NCBI GenBank assembly: GCA_008933995.1
Contig: WARS01000016.1
Coordinates: forward strand, 5,804,215 to 5,868,214
Direction of reading: 5' to 3'
Source of the DNA: Datnioides undecimradiatus
Lineage: Eukaryota > Chordata > Actinopteri > Lobotiformes > Datnioididae
Length of the DNA: 64,000 nucleotides
Of the stretch, positions 59,490 to 64,000 are shown one piece after another. Every line of letters begins with the position of its first letter. Within the stretch, counting starts at the first letter, position 1. A program made the translations under genes and the position numbers. A model generated the notes under the pieces. It was not told where the DNA came from. It worked only from the letters and a program-made list of their open reading frames with translations, and did not search any database.

Positions 59490-60500
59490 AAACTCCCAAA
59501 GTTTGAGATCAAATATGCACAAAAAGCTTGCTTGTGCTCAATGCCCCGGTGGATCTATTTGAATCACAAATAACATCATAAATTTGCAGAGCACCAGGAA
59601 GCCAGGGATACACAATGAACCATTGACTGGGAGCTAAAATCCCTGAGACAACATTTGCATCTCAATAAAAAGCCCTTACATAGCAGGTTAGGGCCTCTGT
59701 CTATCTCAGCATGCACACCATCAAATGACGGCAAATTGTTGACAAATAATTTGTTGGCTTGGGCAGCAATTATAGAGATGTATGCTCATAAACACTTCAC
59801 AGAAAGCTGCGTATGTACATCATTACAGTCTTTATTTCCACTGTATGGACTTTTCTGCAGCCTCTGCCAGAAGAGATGAGGTATATTTTCGTAAATTTAC
59901 ATCGGAACAAATCTAGGAACTGAGAAATAGATGGAACAGAAATAATAGTTGTTCATAGACTAGCGCTATGACTGCGCTCAGCTCGTTGCTAAAATTGTTA
60001 AGAAAACGGGGAGATGCATACATTAGCCTGAGGTGTTTTTCCTCTGTAGCTTCTGATGTGTGAGAAAATACATTTCACAACAAATATGTTACTAATTCAC
60101 ACACAAAGACTAGGGACTTTTCTACCAGAGGCTAATTGGGGTCCAGCAAACAATATACATATGGAACAAAACGCTAATCTGCAGTGTTTGCAACTAGGTG
60201 AAAGTAAGTAAGTAAGTCAAGGCTGATCATGAAGAACCTGTGCTGGATTTGATCATAATTTTGCCCATAGCAACAATATTTTCTCACAGGAATGAGCGAA
60301 TGAGTGTGCCAATGATAAAATATTAATACGTGTGGAGAGGTATAGCTTCCATCTCTCTCAAAGGAAACTCTGAGCACATGCTTCAGGGGCTTCATTTCAA
60401 CACCTGCCACCACCATTGATTTAAGGCCCAGCGTCAGCAGAAGCCTCATTTAGGAAAGTCATCTGTCTTGCCTGCCTGGGCCCACTAAAAGGTTATTTAG
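59490..60500. other. Non-coding stretch, nothing recognised
   Basis: Short frames only. A GTAAGTAAGTAAGT run at about 60203 is a small tandem tract and also looks like a splice donor; no exon is attached. Confidence 0.45.
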
Positions 60501-60504
60501 CTGC

Positions 60505-60845
60505 CCGGTGCTTAGTAGCAATAGATAGAGGCTACACAAGAACACCGCCGGTTTGTGTTTGTGTTGGCTATTGATTGCCGCAGCTTGTTTGTGCAGAGCC
60601 GTTTTACCGGTGCGTTCACCTCTGGTGTCTGGGGGATGAGCGGGACACAAGCTGCGACGGCAGGGCCTGATTGGATGATCAGCATTAAGCAGTAAACACG
60701 CTGATGACGGCGCCCATTCGCGGGGGTCGAGTTCTGATGAGGGCTAGAGTGAAAACAACACAGCGTTTTGGTGCGCGCTCATTACCGCCGTAATCTACAG
60801 CTGAGCTTTACGATTGCTTAAAATGCAAGAGCGGTATCGTTGGCT
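60505..60845. promoter_or_regulatory. CpG-island-like segment
   Basis: About 24 CpGs by eye in 340 bases (for example ACACCGCCGG, GACGGCGCCCATTCGCGG, GGTGCGCGC, TTACCGCCGTAA), about as many as base composition predicts. It includes GCTATTGATTGCCGC and CCTGATTGGATGATCAGC. No coding exon was recognised. It could be a promoter of an unannotated transcript or a developmental regulatory patch. Confidence 0.45.
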
Positions 60846-61339
60846 ACTGAGATGAGCGTATTAAATTATGCAGGAAGTAATAGAGAAAGTCCAGAGCCAC
60901 AACAGGAAGACATTAGTGTCATATCGCACAAGGAAGGAATCCATCCTCCTCTTCATTAATAAAGAAATGTATGCTGGCTGTCATAATACACAGAGTGTGA
61001 ATGGATTAAGTTTTAAAGTCTGTAGAAAGTATAATTTCTCAAAAGGCACAGTTCCATTCAGAAATCAGTGCTCCATGTTTGAATGAGTCTTTTGCTGTGT
61101 TTAAAGGAACGGCTTACACGTTACACATTAACACTCCAAATACGTGTTTTAAAGTCAGTCAGTCTGTGCTCTGCATGAACATGGCCTCTAATTGCAACCT
61201 AAACAAGGACAACAAGATCATGCACCCACTTGTCTTTGCACCTGCAAAACCGAGCAATGACTACTTTTATGATAATGTGTCATCATCAGAATTCACATAT
61301 ATTTAGTGAAGTAACCTGCGGTGGTTGTTTAGAATATTG

Positions 61340-61645
61340 CAGGATTAGTATGATATTTTGGGAAATATGCACATTTACCTCCTTTCCAAGTGCTAGATGA
61401 GAAGATTGATGCCACCCTCATGTCGATGTGATAAGTATGGCGCGAGAATGAAGAGTCAAGTGTTTTGCCTGAATTAGCATAAAGAGTGGAGTCAGGGGAA
61501 AATGGTTAGATTGGCACTTTCCAAAATTCAAAAACAGACTGGGTAACACCTCTAAAGTTCACTAATTAGCATGCTGTAGCTCATTTGTTTGACATGTGGA
61601 AGAAAAGGTAGCCTTAGTGTTACATCCTGGAGCTGTTTCCTGACG
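61340..61645 (+). mobile_element. Dispersed teleost repeat (family B)
   Basis: Blocks in order: GATATTTTGGGAAATATGCA, TAGATGAGAAGATTGATGCC, GAATTAGCATAAAGAGTGGA and CACCTCTAAAGTTCACTAAT. I know this order from a very common teleost interspersed repeat. The fragment at 18805-18885 is an antisense relative sharing the AGATGAGAAGAT block. It is non-coding and of uncertain class. Confidence 0.7.
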
Positions 61646-62061
61646 AACATCCACCCAACACTTGTTAGAATCAGTTTTGGTCTCTGTGCAGGAACACTGA
61701 ATGCAAACCTGGCTCTGTAAAGACGTGTCTATGGGATGCTCTGCAGAGTCATTGCAACCAGTTGCTGCTCAACCTTCCATAACTCCTAGTTTTTCCATCA
61801 TGTTTGTGTCAGGATAAAAACTGATATCAGGTTTAATTGGTGAGCTTCATGCGTGTCTATGCTAAGATAGCCTGAATAAATCCTTAATGCACAGACATAA
61901 AGCTGATATCAACCTGCTAACTTTAGCACATAAAGCAACTAAACCTGCCCAAACAGTTTATATACTATTTTACATGCATTCATTGTTTTTATCAATGAAA
62001 GACCTCTTCATTACTGCTGCTGGAGTCTGTCAGTGTTTTCAGTCATTTTCCACAAGTTTGA

Positions 62062-62397
62062 CAGTGGCTGAGGGTAACTAATTATATTTACTCAGTTCAT
62101 TTATGAAGTTCTTGTAAAAGATCTTGTTAAAGATTAACAGAGGACTTTATAGATAGATGGGGAATATTCACATGTTAAGCAGCACTGCATATTATCAAAA
62201 ATTATAGTGATGAACAGATTAATGCATAAATAGTGATAGGAATCCAATAATATAAAAGACATGACATTTCTTGTGTATTTTTTTATTTGAATAATTTTGT
62301 ATTATATTGACATAAAATTAAATGAACAGATTCGATCTACATTGTGGTGTTGACACTTTTACCTAACTGAAACATATAGATACTTCTTCCACCACTG
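62062..62397 (+). mobile_element. Complete hAT-like MITE with CAGTGG ends
   Basis: Starts CAGTGGCTGAGGGTAACTAA and ends ATACTTCTTCCACCACTG. The reverse complement of the end, CAGTGGTGGAAGAAGTAT, matches the start at the tip and then diverges. The interior has TTTACTCAGTTCATTT and GGAATCCAATAATATAAAAG. The CAGTGGTGGAA tip and 336-bp size fit a very common non-autonomous hAT-type element of fish. The flanking 8-mers AAGTTTGA and CAGTTTTG agree at 5 of 8 positions, consistent with a decayed target duplication. Confidence 0.8.
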
Positions 62398-62527
62398 CAG
62401 TTTTGCAGCACAACTGCAGGAAGACATGGTCAATGTGTTCAATTTTAGAAACCCAAAATAAAATAACCAGAGCCGTAGCAACGATTGGGTTGATCTGCAG
62501 ACATGTAAAATGAATTAAAAATAACAA

Positions 62528-62572
62528 AATTTCCCTCAGGGGATTAATAAAGTACTTCTATTCTATTCTATT
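62528..62572 (+). mobile_element. LINE/SINE 3' tail
   Basis: TTTCCCTCAGGGGATTAATA, then AAGTACTTCTATTCTATTCT, is a compact hairpin-like CCCTCAGGGG stem, an AATAAAG motif and a short tandem tail (TTCTA)n. I recognise this arrangement as the 3' end of non-LTR retrotransposons or their SINE partners in fish. The body upstream was not recognised. Confidence 0.6.
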
Positions 62573-62761
62573 AAGATCATATCATAAATCCAGCATGTCA
62601 GTATTTCTGCTGTGTCTTGTATTATGGGACTGTAGTATCAAGTGACATCAAGCTTAACTGATTCAACTCTGTGCTTAGCTTACAATAACTATTGGATCTG
62701 TTATTATAATTAATGGTTTTATATTTTGTTCAAAAGCAAAATGCTAGAATAGATTTTTCAA

Positions 62762-62946
62762 GATGCTGCCTTCAAATTGCTTGTTTTGTCTGATCAGCAG
62801 TTCAAAGCCAACAATTTTCAATTTTCAGTGGCAGAATTTAAACAAGGAAGATTTGGTAATTTGACTTGAAAAAGCACATTAATTATCAGCCAATTATAAC
62901 AATTTTTGCATTCAGAACATCTGTTAGTTGACTAATCATATCAGCA
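62762..62946 (+). mobile_element. Family A element, sense
   Basis: Blocks: TTCAAATTGCTTGTTTTGTC, TGATCAGCAGTTCAAAGCC, TTTGACTTGAAAAAGCACAT and CTGTTAGTTGACTAATCATA. They follow the same order as the forward copy at 14908-15144 (TTGGTTGTTTTGTCC) and the tail at 24851-24895. The left end is missing. Confidence 0.6.
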
Positions 62947-62959
62947 CTTTCCTGCATGC

Positions 62960-64000
62960 TGACACTGTATTTTTCCATTGGTATTAAATGTTTTTCCAGA
63001 ACCATTGGCCAGTGGCCACCTCTCTGCAGAACTACTTATATATATTTATTATAATTGTAAAGTGTTAGCAGATTGTTTGCATCAGTAGCAGTTATTAGTT
63101 GTTCAGTTGATTGGGCCTCAGTCTGTCCTTGGACAGAAGGAGATGTTCGAGGCAGACGAGCTGCACCTGACACGTTTGGCTACGACTGAGTATTAAGAGG
63201 TAAATGCTGAGCCCCTGGTGAGGTTTGTAGTTCAAGCTGCTTGTTGTAATGACCCTCTTTGCTTTGCCCCATCAGCTATAGAATCTAATCAAAGACTAAT
63301 CCATCCCCCAACATCCTGAAGGAGCAGGTGTACATTCATCTGTTAGTGAAATTAAGCCTCTTGTTAAACCCCTGCTGTATTTATCTTTTAATTAAATCCT
63401 GATAGATAGTTCTCTACATTAATATCGCACAACCAGCGCACGTGTGCTTCAGTTGCTAAACCTGTGTGTCCTTGTTTAGCAGGGATAAGAGGTGTCCTAT
63501 TATGGAATGATTCCTGCAAAGCATGGATTTAACCGGCTTTTCTGATTTGAGAGGCTCTGTGCCGGCGTGGACACTGAATGCACTCGTGACAAAGACATTT
63601 TCTTTGTGCCTCATTTTGGCAAACGTGTCTGTCAGCGTTGCATATACACAATGCCGGTATCCTGATGCATACTGTACCTCTCGACGCTGACGGGAAACCA
63701 GGCAGTATCATTTGATCAGCTAATCACTTGCTTTCCCAAACATAAAAAAGGCTAATATGATTGGATACCAGGATGCAGAACACAGCAAACAGCAATAAAT
63801 CTATTAGTTGATTTTAGGGGAAGCAATATGAATAATGTCCTCTACAGTGGTTAGAGTTCTATAATTTAATGAAATACCATTTTATAGATAAAATAACTGG
63901 AGGATGTTCATTTTTTTCTAGTCCAGTAACTCAAATACCTGAAAAATAGTCCAAATCTTGTCTTGAAGCAGTACTTCCTATTGATTTGCAGCATTGAGAG
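62960..64000. other. Non-coding stretch at the right edge
   Basis: No gene or recognised transposon. The block 63270-63430 (GAATCTAATCAAAGACTAAT, AAATTAAGCCTCTTG, TTTTAATTAAATCCTGATAG) has conserved-element-like texture with homeodomain cores. Confidence 0.35.

Noticed and set aside
60203-60216. Run of GTAAGTAAGT motifs as splice donors
   Set aside because: It is a small tandem repeat of GTAA units with no open exon before it.

Overview
The window looks like nuclear DNA of a teleost fish, most probably a percomorph. It is AT-leaning and contains no prokaryotic gene structure. Microsatellites are abundant, including five (GT)n tracts. It also carries many short, decayed non-autonomous DNA transposons, tRNA-derived SINE pieces, Tc1/mariner relics and LINE 3' ends of kinds I associate with percomorph genomes. 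Family recognition is from memory of sequence patterns. Where two copies in the window confirm each other, the entry says so.

I find no complete protein-coding gene, tRNA, rRNA, CRISPR array or bacterial feature. The longest ATG-to-stop frame is 166 codons (55215-55715) and resembles nothing I know. The region is therefore intergenic DNA or the inside of a very large intron. The best gene-like pieces are a splice-bounded open stretch at 39466-39701 (pyrimidine-rich acceptor, GTAAGT donor, 78 open codons), a weaker one at 5947-6106, and CpG-dense patches at about 2.56-2.87, 4.44-5.04, 48.69-48.96 and 60.5-60.85 kb.

Layout: 0-6.1 kb is mostly unique sequence with two CpG-dense patches and GT tracts. 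6.4-7.7 kb holds three transposon copies. 7.7-19 kb is mostly unique with scattered relics (10.9-11.6, 14.9-15.7, 17.8, 18.8 kb). 19-39.9 kb is strikingly poor in recognisable repeats, apart from one MITE at 29.7-30.05 kb and small tails. It contains several conserved-element-like blocks rich in homeodomain-type cores. 39.9-48.2 kb holds three SINE-like fragments, a LINE 3' relic and microsatellites. 49-63 kb is the repeat-rich end: two Tc1-type transposon relics, a fold-back element with an internal degenerate minisatellite (51.79-52.26 kb), a cluster of three elements at 56.4-57.4 kb, and another cluster at 61.3-62.95 kb.

With no genes there is no pathway to describe. If the window has a function, it is most likely regulatory (candidate conserved non-coding elements and CpG patches). 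Decisive tests I cannot run are alignment to other fish genomes, a RepeatMasker run with a teleost library, and RNA-seq mapping.
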